A stretch of DNA of 64,000 bases from Notospermus geniculatus (GCA_002633025.1 NMRB01000796.1:98671-162670), one strand, 5' to 3'; shown: positions 31,044 to 42,622, counted from the stretch's first letter. The notes: generated by a model not told the origin, from the sequence alone. Made by a program: numbers and translations.

Positions 31044-31218
31044 AAGGCCCGTTTCCACTATAGCGGATTCCGCGGCGGTTTCCGGCGAGCGGCGCGGTTT
31101 TCACAGGGCTTTGGATAATCCTTCGATGGTGTAACAATACAATGGCCTAATGATTATCCCAATGCCTGCGAAAACCGCGCAAGACGCGGCCGAATCCGCT
31201 ATAGTGGAAACGGGCCTT
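31044..31218. mobile_element. 175-bp MITE, ends AAGGCCCGTTTCCACTATAG
   Basis: The left end AAGGCCCGTTTCCACTATAG plus CGGATTC is exactly inverted at the right (GAATCCGCTATAGTGG..GGGCCTT). It lies just after the Harbinger pseudogene and may be mobilised by such a source. Confidence 0.8.
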
Positions 31219-31264
31219 TACAGTTGTCAGGGTTGGAACATATTATGAAATGGCCAGGGCCAAT

Positions 31265-32012
31265 GTGCTCACCTCTGTGACAGAGTATGAAGTGTGAGTA
31301 GCCTGGTGATACACTGAATGGTGAAGGATTAGTGCAGAAACATCGTAACATTTACTACCGATGAGATATGGCCAAAGTCAATTTTTCAAGATGGCCGCCT
31401 GGCAGCCATGTTGAAGTCCAATCGAACCGAAATTTGACATATAAGTAGACGGTACCAAGACACATATTTAGGCACGGTTAAAGCATCCTAGCTGCCACTA
31501 TTTATGAGGTGTGGGTCAAAGTCCATTTTTCAAGATGGCTTCCTGGCGGCCATATTTGAAGTCCGATCGGGTTGAAATTTGGTGCATTCGTGCAGGGTGC
31601 CTAGATATATCTTCACACTAAATCACAACACTCTATGTCAAATAGCAATGAAATGTGCCACCAAACAGTGAATTTTGAACTTTGACCTCTGTGACCTTGA
31701 AAAGTAGGTCAAAACAAAAACCCGGGATTTATGTGATGTAGTCTCATCAGAGGAACCCACCATAAAAGTTTCGTGGTTCTGACTAACAGCGTTCAGGAGA
31801 TATGGCCGAAAGAAGGTTTTCACAAAGCGCCCCCTACAGGCCAGAGTGTACAAGCAGCGGCGCTAAGTTTCGGTCCAGAGATAGTTTTTACCATAGGGTA
31901 CCTGTACACCAAATTTCAAGTCTGTAACCCAAGCGGTTTAGAAACTTGCCACCCCTGTTAACGACGACGGACGACACACCATGGGAGAAGCTCACCTCAC
32001 AGAGGTGAGCTA
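31265..32012. repeat. Hairpin-ended dispersed repeat, copy C (longest)
   Basis: Starts TGCTCACCTCTGTGACAGAG and ends AGCTCACCTCACAGAGGTGAG, so the ends are inverted copies of GCTCACCTCTGTGA. The inside includes a CAAGATGGC block (31389, 31532) and GACGACGGACGACA. At about 750 bp, it is the fullest copy in the window. Confidence 0.65.
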
Positions 32013-33215
32013 AAAAGCTGTTCCCAAGAAGAAATTTTGGTCCTATAATTATATACATGTAACTAAATCACAGAAAAAAACTGTAATTGCTTTTTGTTTA
32101 TTGCTGTTTTTTGGTACATAGAACATTATTTAAATACATCTTTATCGTCCGGAATGGTTGCCTTATGGAACAGCGCGATCTCGACAAATCAGATTTGATT
32201 TTACATCGCCATACATGAGCCGTACCCGGAAGTCAACATTGCTGCCCCATGTACATCACATGCACATATGCATGATGTAGGCCTACACTGCATGCTGACA
32301 TCGTTCGTGACGATTTCTGTTGGCCTGATCGATGTTTTTACAATTTATGCGCTCTTGTCTCTGAATATGAGTGCCAAAAGGTGCAGAATTTCATGAATTT
32401 GTGTCAAAATGTAAAACTTGTCAGGGGTGAAGCCGGAGGAGGCGGTGGAGGTGGTGGTGGTTTCAACAGGGAAAACATTCTTTACTGATCAAAAATAATA
32501 AACGACTGATTTCTCTTTCAGTTTATTTCTCATTTCTATTAATAGGTGTCTCTTTAGGTGGTTAAAAAACAAAAGGAAACCATTTTTTACATTGTCTGTG
32601 CCAAGGGCACTTGAATTTACACTGTCAACACAGCTTTTCAAAGGTAGTTTGTGTATTTATTGTGTTATTTTATCAGGGTGTCAAGGTATTATATATTAAG
32701 TGGACTTTATTCCACAATTTGTGGGGAATTCTGCGGCCGTGGCAATTCCACCCCGTTACATTTTCTTCTAAAATACGGTCTTAATCACAAATAAATGTGC
32801 TTGCTTGCTTACAAAACACTAGGAGAAGGACTAAACTGGGTTATCTACCCCCAAATTTACTAACTTGGTACATTATAACCCCAATAACCGGATATTCAAA
32901 ATATATGTTGGTACTGACTTGGATAGGATGGGGAGGTGTACAGTCTACAAACGCAAGACCATGAAGACATAATTTGTGCAATTTAACTGTCTTACAACAA
33001 GTTTCTAGTTAAGATTAGATGTAAATAGACCAGAGCTGCATTTCTGCACTTAGGAGCAATGGGTTGAAGGGGATTCACTTTGTCTCCCGTTGACTTGGTT
33101 ATCGAGAAATGGATTTTTCAGGGCAAAGTTTGAGGTGGAATCCACTATAGATGCAAATGTGTTATACTGTTTGTTTCAAGTTTATCTGAAATGGCATTTA
33201 TTCCTGAACATTTAA
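32013..33215. other. No gene seen
   Basis: AT-rich sequence. The only distinctive point is a short G-rich run GGAGGAGGCGGTGGAGGTGG near 32432-32458. Confidence 0.35.
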
Positions 33216-33440
33216 AAACAAACCCCAAGGAATTTGATTGAAAAATGAGTTCTCCATGGGTTTTCCCCAAAAGACACCCGAACTGAGAAAACGGCAAAAA
33301 CGTGACGGAATTCTAATAGGTTTTCCTATTAACTGTTGAATGTTAATTGCCTATAACTTGATTAATAAACTGAATTAATTAAATCTAATGGCATTTTCTG
33401 TTGTGGTACCATGAACACTTCCTCTGGATGAATTGTTGAA
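33216..33440. repeat. 225-bp direct repeat, copy 2
   Basis: Second copy of 29191-29416. Here the sequence continues into an RNase H remnant instead of an N. Confidence 0.8.
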
Positions 33441-33500
33441 AAATTGGTGATTTTTGGCACGTGACGCTTTTTATGACCAGTTCCTGACATGCGGCCACTG

Positions 33501-33830
33501 ACAGACTCCCTTAGCCTCGTCAGCAAGTTGGGCACAGGACGAATCAAGAAGACGTGGTTTCCCATTCTACAGAATATAAAATCCCGTATTGAGGTGATGT
33601 ATATCCCGAGGCACGCCGGAATAAGATTCAATGAATGGGCTGGTTAGCTTGCTGGGAACGCCAGACCTTTTGGAGATATTCAGATAACACAGGCTGACCT
33701 GCTCCATCAGGTATCTGAGGAAATCAAAGAACAAGAACACCAGCAGTCCACATTTTCTCTGGAGCGCCTGTGTGAGGGAGAAATCTGTGCTGGAGCGGGA
33801 GCAAGAATGAAGACTAGGGGGAAGAAAGTC
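33501..33830 (+). pseudogene. RNase H domain remnant of a non-LTR-type pol
   Basis: The frame gives TDSLSLVSKLGTGRIKK (TDS carries an active-site Asp), MYIPRHAGIRFNEWAG (matching the PGHAGI.GNE.AD motif), a TAG stop and LAGNARPFGDIQ. The last catalytic Asp has become Gly beside the stop. The pattern is that of RNase H from non-LTR elements. Confidence 0.65.
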
Positions 33831-33966
33831 TTGTGACCCAAATCACAATGGGAGTCCTCTTCAGAAGTAATCTGCGGAAGCTGCTGGGCGTCAGAGGGAG
33901 GAGGACCCGTGTCTATTCCAGAGCCATGACTCTGACTCCTCTGACGTTAAGAAAGAAAGAAAGAAA

Positions 33967-34191
33967 GAAATCCCATCTTACATTGTCTTTTTTCATGATG
34001 AAACACCAAGAACAGTTGTATGCGGACACCCAAAAAGTGAAACCCAGGTTAGGAACATCACCATCAGAGATGACACGGATACGATTGACCTGGCTTTGTG
34101 GCGAGATTTCGCAACTTTTGAAGTCAAAGCAGGGGACTTCATTGAGGCGCACGATATTGTTTCCTCCTCCTACAATGAACAGATACTGTAA
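33967..34191 (+). pseudogene. OB-fold-like segment, RPA-type
   Basis: A 74-codon open stretch follows an (AAAG)n microsatellite and ends in TAA (34189-34191). It reads VFFHDETPRTVVCGHPKSE, VRNITIRDDTDTIDLALW and FATFEVKAGDFIEAHDIV. The pattern of IRDDT, LW and a Gly-Asp turn resembles an RPA1-like single-strand-binding OB fold. Whether it came from a Helitron or a host RPA gene is not known. Confidence 0.4.
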
Positions 34192-35114
34192 TTGTGGTAC
34201 GTGTGGTTGTTGACAATTGTAAGTTCCACGAAATAGTTCCCTATAAAGCAGCCACAACTACAACAAAATGTTAATGCTTTTTATCTTTACATCATATCAA
34301 CAGTCATTCCACTTCAAGGGGCGCAATAACACTCACACTCCATCACACCCATAAATTTGTTTCAAAACGAGGACATCGTACACAACGATGAATGTCTTTC
34401 TCGGATGAATGTCTTACGTTCCTCTAGTGTATGGGCGGTTATAACCGCAAATAAAGGACATCAAAACGAGGACATCGTATATGCAAAACGAGGACATTGT
34501 ATTTGTTGAACGAAGTCTATGTGATGTAGCGCGATGCCTATGTTACACGGCATAGACAAGAAAGTACATGGAATAAACTGTGCACAAAGCACAAAGAGGA
34601 CAGGACACACCACAACAAGGACGTTACGAATAACGAAGACAGCATGCACCACGAAAATGACGTTGCGAGACGAAGACAACAGGTGGCGCTTGCGTCGCTG
34701 TTTTCTCATTGTTGTGAAGTGTTGTTTTTAGCCTGATTTTTTAAGTGGGCTTTAGCCCACTTATAGCTATCACTCTAACACTACAGGCGCAGCCAGTCTC
34801 CAGTGGCAAAGGCCAGCTTCATCCATATTCACTTCGTGTCATCCTAGACGTATCTGCCACGGAGAGTACAAGAAGAACTATGTGTATCAATGCGCGCTAA
34901 TGGAAAACGCCAATAAATCCCGGTACAGAATTGAAAAAGTAGTTCATTCTCACACAGTGATACGGCCGTGGCAGTAACCGAAGCACACTTACATTTGTGT
35001 GCACCAAATATAATTCTTCGAGTAATCCATCAAACTTCCTGCAAAACTGCACAATAAAAAACATGTGTTCGCACGATTTTGATTGTTGTTGACGTGTATG
35101 ATTTATGAAATGCA

Positions 35115-35307
35115 ATGGAAGGATGTTACTGTGATTTCGTTGTGAAAGCTGATCCAGGCCGGGTCGGCCTATTTACGTTGCTGGCTAATCGCCATCAGCC
35201 GATTACAATGTATGCACGTTCTGTGTGTGAGGATACTGCTGTGACATTTCGTGACAAAAACGGTACGTTTGCGAATGTTTCTACTGTTGAGTACCGTATC
35301 AAAATAG
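35115..35307 (+). CDS. Candidate first exon inside the 4.3-kb element
   Basis: ATG opens a 64-codon frame (MEGCYCDFVVKADPG, GLFTLLANRHQPITMY, AVTFRDKNGTFANV) up to a possible donor (AATAG then GTACAT). It has no recognised domain. The Cys- and aromatic-rich start is protein-like, but support is modest. Confidence 0.3.
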
Positions 35308-36493
35308 GTACATATACGCATGCATTTCAAGTGTAGGCCTAAATTTCTAAGTAAAAAACGATGGCCTTGCGGGTTACGTATGGACTAGACTAGGCTTAGG
35401 CTTATCAGCGTTCAGCTCAACACTGCACTGCTATGTTCATCAACAACGTCGTGAACTATTGGTTTTGATTTCTCTGGGATGGAATGAAATCGCCTCAAAA
35501 ACTGTTTGGTTGGATTCCTGATAAAATTTCCTTTCCAATGACATAAAGTTTGCCCGTGTTGGTCATTTCTACGAAGATATATTTAGCCCTACTTGATCTG
35601 GCTTCGCGCCAAAAACCATGCAGACGATCTCCATGTGAGTGTGTCACCTACGATGTTTCTGGTCAGCTAGTCTGCCCCAACATGCCTAATGAGCAGAAAT
35701 AAGCTATGATGGACACTGTGAGAGACTCAAATTGGGTCTTTTGTTCAATATTCTGTTGATTTCATAGGCCTACTTAGATAACCATTTTGGGGCCAAGTTA
35801 TCAAGATAGTTGGGACATCGAGGGACAGCCAATCAGAAAATTGCCTGCTTAAATATGGTGCTGTTGGCGGGAAATTTGAATTCACTTGAGAGGCCTTTCA
35901 TCATGTTCATGTCAAGGGTGGGGTGGGATTTAGCTTTTACAACTTTTTGGCACTTTTGGAGTGTCCCACACTTCCTACACTTCAGCCCCACCTATTTTGC
36001 CGCTGTGCATGCCATTTTATAACTTTCAAATGGAGACGAATCTGCGCCACCATCACATGATGGCTCCAGTTGAGTTGTTATGTATACGTGGGGCTAAAGT
36101 GTATCGAATGAGGATACACCAAAAAACTTTTTTTTAAAGGATTTGTGATTTGACTTATTAGGATCATAGATAGGGGCCAAAGTTGAAGATTTTGTCATTT
36201 GGTGGCACAGTTCGTAAGTGCTGAGCCGATTGATCTGAAACATGGTACATTTTGAGCCCCTCTGAGATGATCTGTGACAACAAATTTCAGTCCAAATCGA
36301 TTCTTTGCTTGGCCACCAGGGGGCCAAAACAAAAATTCAAAGTTTATAGGCATAATTCCTAAACTAAGGACCAGGTCATCACCAGATTTTTTTCGGAGGT
36401 GCATCTAATGAGGACACATGACATAAAGGGTCTTTGATTTGACCTACTTTTCAAGGTCACGAGCTCAAAACCATCCTCCTTTTCTCTTTTCAG
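35308..36493. other. Putative intron and older repeat
   Basis: 36060-36470 resembles a dispersed repeat with GATCTGAAACATGGTACAT and TTGGCCACCAGGGGGCC words. No coding sequence recognised. Confidence 0.35.
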
Positions 36494-36634
36494 GATGAAG
36501 ATGAAAATAGCCCAAGTTCTCAAAGAGAATGCACGCAACATGCCCAAAAGATCCATGTTCCTACTGCAATAAGGCTTGATGCTGTTGGCTCGAAAAACTT
36601 TAAGATTGTTCCTGTTTGCAGTCAGCACCAGTAA
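36494..36634 (+). CDS. Terminal exon, unknown protein
   Basis: An excellent acceptor (CCTTTTCTCTTTTCAG) is followed by 46 codons and TAA. The peptide reads DEDENSPSSQRECTQHAQK, IHVPTAIRLDAVGSKNF and ends VCSQHQ. It is the clearest coding signal within the 4.3-kb element; it may be paired with the exon at 35115. No family recognised. Confidence 0.5.
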   Translation, partial: DEDENSPSSQRECTQHAQKIHVPTAIRLDAVGSKNFKIVPVCSQHQ

Positions 36635-37582
36635 TGTAATGGTGGGTTCAGAAGCACGGGAGGCGGCGAGCAGGTGTTCTCATTGAGTCATTGATTGGCC
36701 CTTTCCAGCATAAATTTGTGTTCAATCAATGAAACAAGCCATTTTGGCTTTCAATTCAATGCGCATCTTCTATTGGTCTTTCTGTTTCTGTACGTTTAAA
36801 CTTGTTAACTGTCTATTAAAGGAGCACGGTATTGCCACTTTTTCTCGACAGCTGGCACCAGTCGGCGAATTGACCCGATTACTACATACGTTTTGAAATG
36901 CATTTTCATGCATAGTTTGTCTAACTGTTGCCGGATGATTTGAGATCCAGTACCATGTTCGTTTACTCACAATAACCACCTTCGCAGCATATCTCTTAAT
37001 AATGCGTATTAATGTGGCAATATCCATGGATATCTTCAGATTGACTGACAAGTTCTAGTTCTGCCAGCCCTTCTCTCCATCTCAACTACACCCCCACTAC
37101 TAACTCAGGCTAAAGCCCACTCTGCTGGCAGCAGCCAGCTCTAGTTTGGAAAAAGCGTTGATTTCCGTTTACAATGTAGGCGTACAGTAAGAGGATCGAT
37201 AGCAGGTCATCGGCATATCGCAACACTGTCTATTTGATAAACAACAGCTACATCAACAGAACGGTCCAATTCTAGCGAATTTGGGATCTCCCGAATGATT
37301 ACATTGACACGGTCAGCAAAAAATTCTGCGATATTCATGCCGATGACCAACCACCTATCATGGTACTGTATGTCTACATAGAGAACGGAAATTCACGGTT
37401 TTTTCAAAAAAAAATCAGGCTAAAAATAACACTTCACAACAATGAGAAAACAGCGACGCGAGCGCCACCTATTGTCTTCGTCCCGCAACGACCTTTTCGT
37501 GGTGCATGCTGTCTTCGCTTCGTAACGTCCTTGTTGTGGTGTGTGCTGTCCTCTTTGTGCTTTGTGCAGAGAGTTTATTCTA

Positions 37583-38575
37583 CAGGGTGTTTCAAAGAAA
37601 AGTATACATTTAGAAAATTGTCTCCCAGATAGTAGTTTTATTAGTTTTCAGAAATCTCTTATCTGGTTTCAGTAGACCTTGGTCTCTTCCTTTGTTTGCC
37701 ATCATATCAATCATTATCGGTTCCGCATGAGCGAGCACAGGCGATTTACTTGTTCACAATTTGAAATGGTATGCGCACGGATGTGAAAGGGTTAAAACAG
37801 AATTACTCACCGTGGTTGTAAAAATGTGGACATGTGCTTTGTATCTCCTAAACTCCCAAACAAATTCCATTAACCCTTTACCCTCCACAAGCCCACAACC
37901 TTGGGACCTTGAATTTGACCTCCTTCATGTCCTTATGAAAATGACAACACAATGGTTCAAGAAGGCAATGGCACATGGAAATTAAGACATTACACCTTAC
38001 ATTTCAAGTAAATGTAACTGCTGAGATTGATGGTTTGAGGCAAGATCCGGCAATGATTATGTAGACGAGCTGTTCACGACATGCTCAGGAGAGCTCAAGT
38101 GTGTTTGGAGCGAAATGGTGGGCACGTGGAGGACTAAAATGTGCACTTGTGATGTTAAAACGATCATGAACTTTAATCCCTGCAAGATGAACGACGGGAC
38201 CTTGAATTTGACCTTCTGATTAAAGCGACAAGAAGACAATGGCGCCATGGAAATCAAAGTTTGTGGGCTTGTGGAAGGTAGTGGGTTAATTGAATTTGTT
38301 TGGGAGTTTAGGAGATACAAAGCACATGTCCACATTTTACAACCACGGTGAGTAATTTTGTTTTAACCGTTTCACATCCGTGCGCAAGCCATTTCAAATT
38401 GTGAGCAAGTAAATCGCCTGTGCTCGCTCATGCGGAACCGATAATGATTGATATGATGGCAAACAAAGGAAGAGACCAAGGTCTACTGAAACCAGATAAG
38501 AGATTTCTGAAAACTAATTAAAAATACTATCTGGGAGACAATTTTCTAAATGTAAACTTTTTTTGAAACACCCTG
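37583..38575. mobile_element. Foldback element with about 320-bp inverted arms
   Basis: Ends CAGGGTGTTTCAAAGAAAAG and its inverse, flanked by TA on both sides (mariner-like). The arms reach inward to CTCCACAAGCCCACAA (near 37890) and TTGTGGGCTTGTGGA (near 38265). The remaining central loop is about 360 bp with partly repeated GACCTTGAATTTGACC words. It is inserted in the right arm of the 4.3-kb element. No transposase. Confidence 0.8.
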
Positions 38576-38745
38576 TATGTACTTTCTTGTCTATGCCGTG
38601 TAACATAGACATCGCGCTACATCACATAGACTTCGTTCAACAAATACAATATCCTCGTTTTGCATATACGATGTCCTCGTTTTGATGTCCTTTATTTGCG
38701 GTTATAACCGCCCATACACTAGAGGAACGTAAGACATTCATCCAA

Positions 38746-38985
38746 GAAAATCAGTTGTGTTTCGGCTGTCTAGCAAAGGGACATCGCTCTAAATTCTGTC
38801 AGCAGATGGTGGTTTGTAAGACGTGTGGTAAAAAACACCCCTCATCGCTTCATGGAGACAGGAATGAACAACCTAAACCGCCTGAGCCAGAGCCTTGAGA
38901 GACGTTTGCTACGCCATGCTCGGTACGCAATCCGATGTTACGTTTATCCTTGAGGAAACCAGGAAGAAGCTTGAAGTGGAAGGTA
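38746..38985 (+). pseudogene. BEL/Pao gag zinc knuckle and protease start
   Basis: The frame ENQLCFGCLAKGHRSKFC, QMVVCKTCGKKHPSSLHG gives CxxC..HxxxC zinc-knuckle groups, ending in TGA at 38896. Next, in another frame, YAMLGTQSDVTFILEET resembles the BEL aspartic protease (DTQSD), with Gly in place of the catalytic Asp. It breaks off into unrelated sequence. Confidence 0.75.
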
Positions 38986-39940
38986 AAATCAACAAAAATT
39001 ATTTTTAATTGAAAATGTATTGCACATGACCTTTTTGTACTGGTGCTGCCATCTGGATTTTTGGTCGTGCAGGTTCCTCATTATGGTCAGAACCCGGTTT
39101 TCTTTGTGTTTTAGGAGGAGATTGGCAATTTTGGTTATTGCATTTAATGCATCATTTCTTTTACATTTCAGCGTGGAAAGTGGTGATGCAAAGGCAATCC
39201 TGTCATCTTACATCAGGCAGTACGTAAAGGGACGTTCCTTGGATGTCGATGAAGAGCGCCAGAATCCTATGGCTGGAGAGGTGGCAGAGATTTTCGTCTG
39301 TCGTAAACTGGGCCTTTTTGAATCGTCATATCAGGAGCTGATGCAGAATAGCCTGAACAGGCGTCTGACTTTGAAAGTCAATTTTATCGGTGAAGGTGTA
39401 CAGGATATGGGCGGACCAAGTCAAGACTTGCTCACCAGATTGCATCGACACATTGTAGATAACTACATCAGAGAAGACGGTCATTTTGTAGAAAACGAAA
39501 ATCTTCTTGGAAGGAAAATCTACAAGTGTGCTGGAGTAGTAAGTGGTATGTACTGAAATTGAGGTTATCACGTTAGTACAAGTACCGGCATATAGCACTT
39601 CAGTAATGAAAAGAATCGAAATATATTACTTAAAAAAATTGAAAAGTGGTTTTGTTGCCTCCAGGATGGTGCAGGTGTTCTCTTGCATACTGCACATCTC
39701 TTTTGAACATATGGATTTCAATGGGACAGATCCAGCAATTCAGGTTGAATGGTGAAGGCAAAGAGTGCCAACGGATTCTTTGGTCTCAATGGTCTTGATG
39801 CACACCTTCGGAGCAGCCAGACCACCATGACCCATACAGAATGTTTACACTGTTGTGTTCTTTATTCTTTCCAGCTTTATGTCTTCTTCAAGGTGGTCTA
39901 CCACCAGCTTTCTTCAATGATGAAATTATTCAGCACTTAA

Positions 39941-40188
39941 AGATAATATATCACGACTTCATTGTTTACGTTTAATGTTTGTAAACATTGATGTTTACAT
40001 TATGTTATGTTGGACTTTTGGGACATGCCACCCCACCAGATTGAATATTTTCAGTATCAAAAGAATTTCTAGAGGGACATGCCACCAACAAATTACTCAT
40101 AAGACAAAGAAAAACGAGAAATAAACAAACAAAATGTAAATAAACAATGATTTTCGTGGCCCGCGAAAATATCCGTGATATATTATCT
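39941..40188. mobile_element. 248-bp TTAA-flanked MITE in a HECT exon
   Basis: Perfect 15-bp ends AGATAATATATCACG and CGTGATATATTATCT, flanked by TTAA at 39937-39940 and 40189-40192. Removing it with one TTAA restores an open exon. TTAA targeting is typical of piggyBac-type transposition. Confidence 0.85.
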
Positions 40189-40659
40189 TTAACAAAGTCA
40201 ACGAGTAATGACATACCAAGTACTATGAGGCAGTTCATTGCGGGCTTGGACCTGTATGGTCTCACAAAGGTTGGTAAAATACCATATTTCTACTGTAATT
40301 AAAATTGTGAACCTACTAAGAATGCTCTTGAAGATACACTGAATCAGGGAAAATAGGTTTCTTATGATGATGAAATCCTTGTTTATTACAGCTCATGGAT
40401 GCGAAGCCTGCCATACGGCAGTTTTTTTAAATTCCTAGCCGTTCGGACAAGAAATCAATTTTAGTGGCCCGACTTCTGCTTCTGTTTAGCGCAGTATTTG
40501 GCGAAGAAGGGAGTAACAGATACAATCAGCAACTTGCAGCATATGGGGACTTTGTTGGTTACTTGCGATAAGTAGGAGGTAAGATCTTGGAAAAGGATTA
40601 CAGCACATTGTTACATAATTCAAGGGCTCCTACCACCAGCAGCTCGTGTATGTCCATTA

Positions 40660-40797
40660 GGTCCACACTTTTTGTGTTCCTTGTTTCGCAAGCCTGCCGC
40701 TAGGTGAAAATAGGAAAATGAAAAAAAAATTCCGCCCTCCTCTGATGGAGGTGCTGAAAAAAAGCTCGCGAAGCAAGGAATAAAAGAAAGTGTGGCC
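40660..40797. mobile_element. 138-bp MITE, TTA target duplication
   Basis: GGTCCACACTTTTTGTG.. is inverted as ..AAAGTGTGGCC, with further pairing of CCTTGTTTCGCAAGC and GCTCGCGAAGCAAGG. TTA flanks both sides, consistent with Harbinger. It lies in the third intron of the HECT-like gene. Confidence 0.75.
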
Positions 40798-41169
40798 TTA
40801 ACTGTGGGGAAAGTGGCATTGGCAATGTATTGTACACCCTAAAAACACGGTAGCTTATGTCGCATTGTCATCGAAATGGCATTTTGGTTTCTGAGTTTAA
40901 TGTTGTAATAATTTGGTTCATTCTTCCATTCAGATGGAATGAGATACAAGTTACTAGCTGGCGGTGAGAAAAGCACTGAGAAGATCGACCTTGGAAATGT
41001 ACTGATGTTCGCTTCCGGTCTGGAGGAGGCCGAGTCGATCAGTGAAAAGCGTTACGCCAGACCCAGAAGGCCCTGAGGGAGAACCTTATATGTTACCCGC
41101 TCTGGCACAGGTAGTCGCATGACGCTCAGAAGGTGAGCCTCAACGAACTAAGATGACACTAGGAGAGAA

Positions 41170-42622
41170 TGGAAGAAATAGATTGTTTCAGATTTCATAA
41201 CGGACAGACAATACTGAAATTGACAAACATTTGGTCTCAACCTGACAAGCTGAGAGCGACATGCGACTGCTTTTGCCAAAGCGGGTCACAAATAGGTTAC
41301 ATGAATCTAAGGAAAAGAAGGCACAACGGGATGCTATGTACATGTACATGTATTTGAAGCGCAAGGCACCTACACCACTCAAGTGTACCAGCGTACCCCA
41401 GAAATGTAAACGATCCACGTGTCATACAGATCCAAGTCACGGGCATGCTACAATCGTGAAAATGGAAGTGTCCTTCAAGGCATGGTGTGCGATGGGCGTC
41501 TTCTCCTTGTCTACCGAATGGGAAACATCTCGTGAACTATAGATTCTTGTTCGGATTCATGACATCTGGGATGCTGCCAAGTCACTATGAGAGATTATGT
41601 GATAGTGCCAGTATTGGCAAAGTATATGGGCAGAATATTGGGCGAGGTAGCTGCTGCAACCGAAGTGGAAAGAGACGCATCATGTCAATGGGCTTTAGAG
41701 GAGGAGATTCTTTCTAAGGACGAGATAAACGGAGCCATCAACATTCAGGCAGATGCCATGAGACACGGTTGGCGGAAAAACTCACGCCAGACAGATGTTT
41801 TTGCCATCTGTGCTAATGTGCATAAGGTAGCAAATGTCATAATTGTTACTCAACAAGATGAACGGTGCTCCCAAAAACGCGAACTTCTCGGAACAAAAAA
41901 GTTGTATGATTACTTTGATACCTGTATGGATAGACTGGGAGTTCATATCGACATGCGCGTCCATGACGCAAACGCCAGTGTCAGTTGCTACTTACAAAAG
42001 GAACATACAATATCAATCAAAATGAGACTGGGCTTGGTGGGAAGGCAATTGAAAAGGCCATGAAGAAAGTTGCGTCAGGGGCAAAGAAACATCACCGGAA
42101 AGATGGCATATGCGATTTTCTGATAAAGTCCAATCTGTCAGAACTCACTTCAACTAGTGGGCGATGAGAAACTGTGAGAAGAATGAAAAAAAGCTTCGAC
42201 ATCTACTAGACGACATCGTGAATCATTACCAGAACATCCACACTGAATGCCATCCAACATCCCCGTGTAGAACAGACCCTAAATATGAACCAAGTCGGAT
42301 TATCCCAACACAGCCATATGCCGTCAAACTCCTTGATGATACAATTCGCCAGTTATTTGTTTATCGAAATGCTGCCAACTTCACCCATGCCAAGGACACA
42401 TTCTATGTGGAATCGTTCAACAATTCTCTAAACATTTTCCATGATAAGAGGGTAGTTTTCCAGAAACAGTACAAACTACGGTCAGATTTGACCATCTGCC
42501 ATTGGAATGCAAGTATACATTCTGGAGAAAGTGGACGAAAGGGAAAAACGAAAAATCTTTGATAGGCTGAAGGCATACCAAGGCGAGCCTCCAAAAACTT
42601 GGTTAGATGAAAAATGTGCTTA
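41170..42622 (+). pseudogene. DDE transposase remnant of an uncharacterised marine-invertebrate family
   Basis: Frames in order: a Cys/His-rich start (SVPQKCKRSTCHTDPSHGH), GEVAAATEVERDASCQWAL, INIQADAMRHGWRKNSRQT (first Asp), GTKKLYDYFDTCMDRLGV, IDMRVHDANASVSCYL (second Asp), KAMKKVASGAKKHHRK, then HTECHPTSPCRTDPKYEPSR and FYVESFNNSLNIFHDKRV (Glu). The last block is very distinctive for a transposase group often left as uncharacterised proteins; Kolobok-like is possible. Frameshifts near 42000-42160 and stops near 41585 and 42165 disable it. An acidic C-terminal tail follows to about 42622. Confidence 0.6.

Larger units (their letters stand above)
34403..38743. mobile_element. 4.3-kb element with about 340-bp inverted ends
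   Basis: The left end (34403-34742, starting GGATGAATGTCTTACG) is inverted at the right (37400-37580 continued at 38578-38743, ending CGTAAGACATTCATCC). Both ends include CAAAACGAGGACATCGTAT and GGTTATAACCGC. The right arm is split by a foldback element. The right flank is BEL gag sequence. The interior may contain exons at 35115 and 36494. No transposase was recognised. Confidence 0.75.
39172..41076 (+). pseudogene. HECT-domain-like protein, four exons traced, two stops and a MITE
   Basis: Exon 1 (39172-39545): VKGRSLDVDEERQNPM, LTLKVNFIGEGVQDMGGPSQ, the last matching FiGE..D.GGP of HECT ligase N-lobes. Exon 2 (39875-40269, with a 248-bp MITE removed): LCLLQGGLPPAFFNDEIIQH, STMRQFIAGLDLYGLTK. 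Exon 3 (40392-40578): LMDAKPAIRQFF, stop, ILVARLLLLFSAVFGEEG. Exon 4 (40934-41076): KIDLGNVLMFASGLEEA, like a HECT C-lobe start. All splice phases agree across the four exons. In-frame TAA codons at 40428 and 40569 and the insertion mark it as dead or dying. No catalytic Cys region is visible. Splicing is inferred. Confidence 0.6.

Noticed and set aside
33362-33631. Minus-strand 89-codon frame
   Set aside because: Shadow of the plus-strand RNase H remnant.
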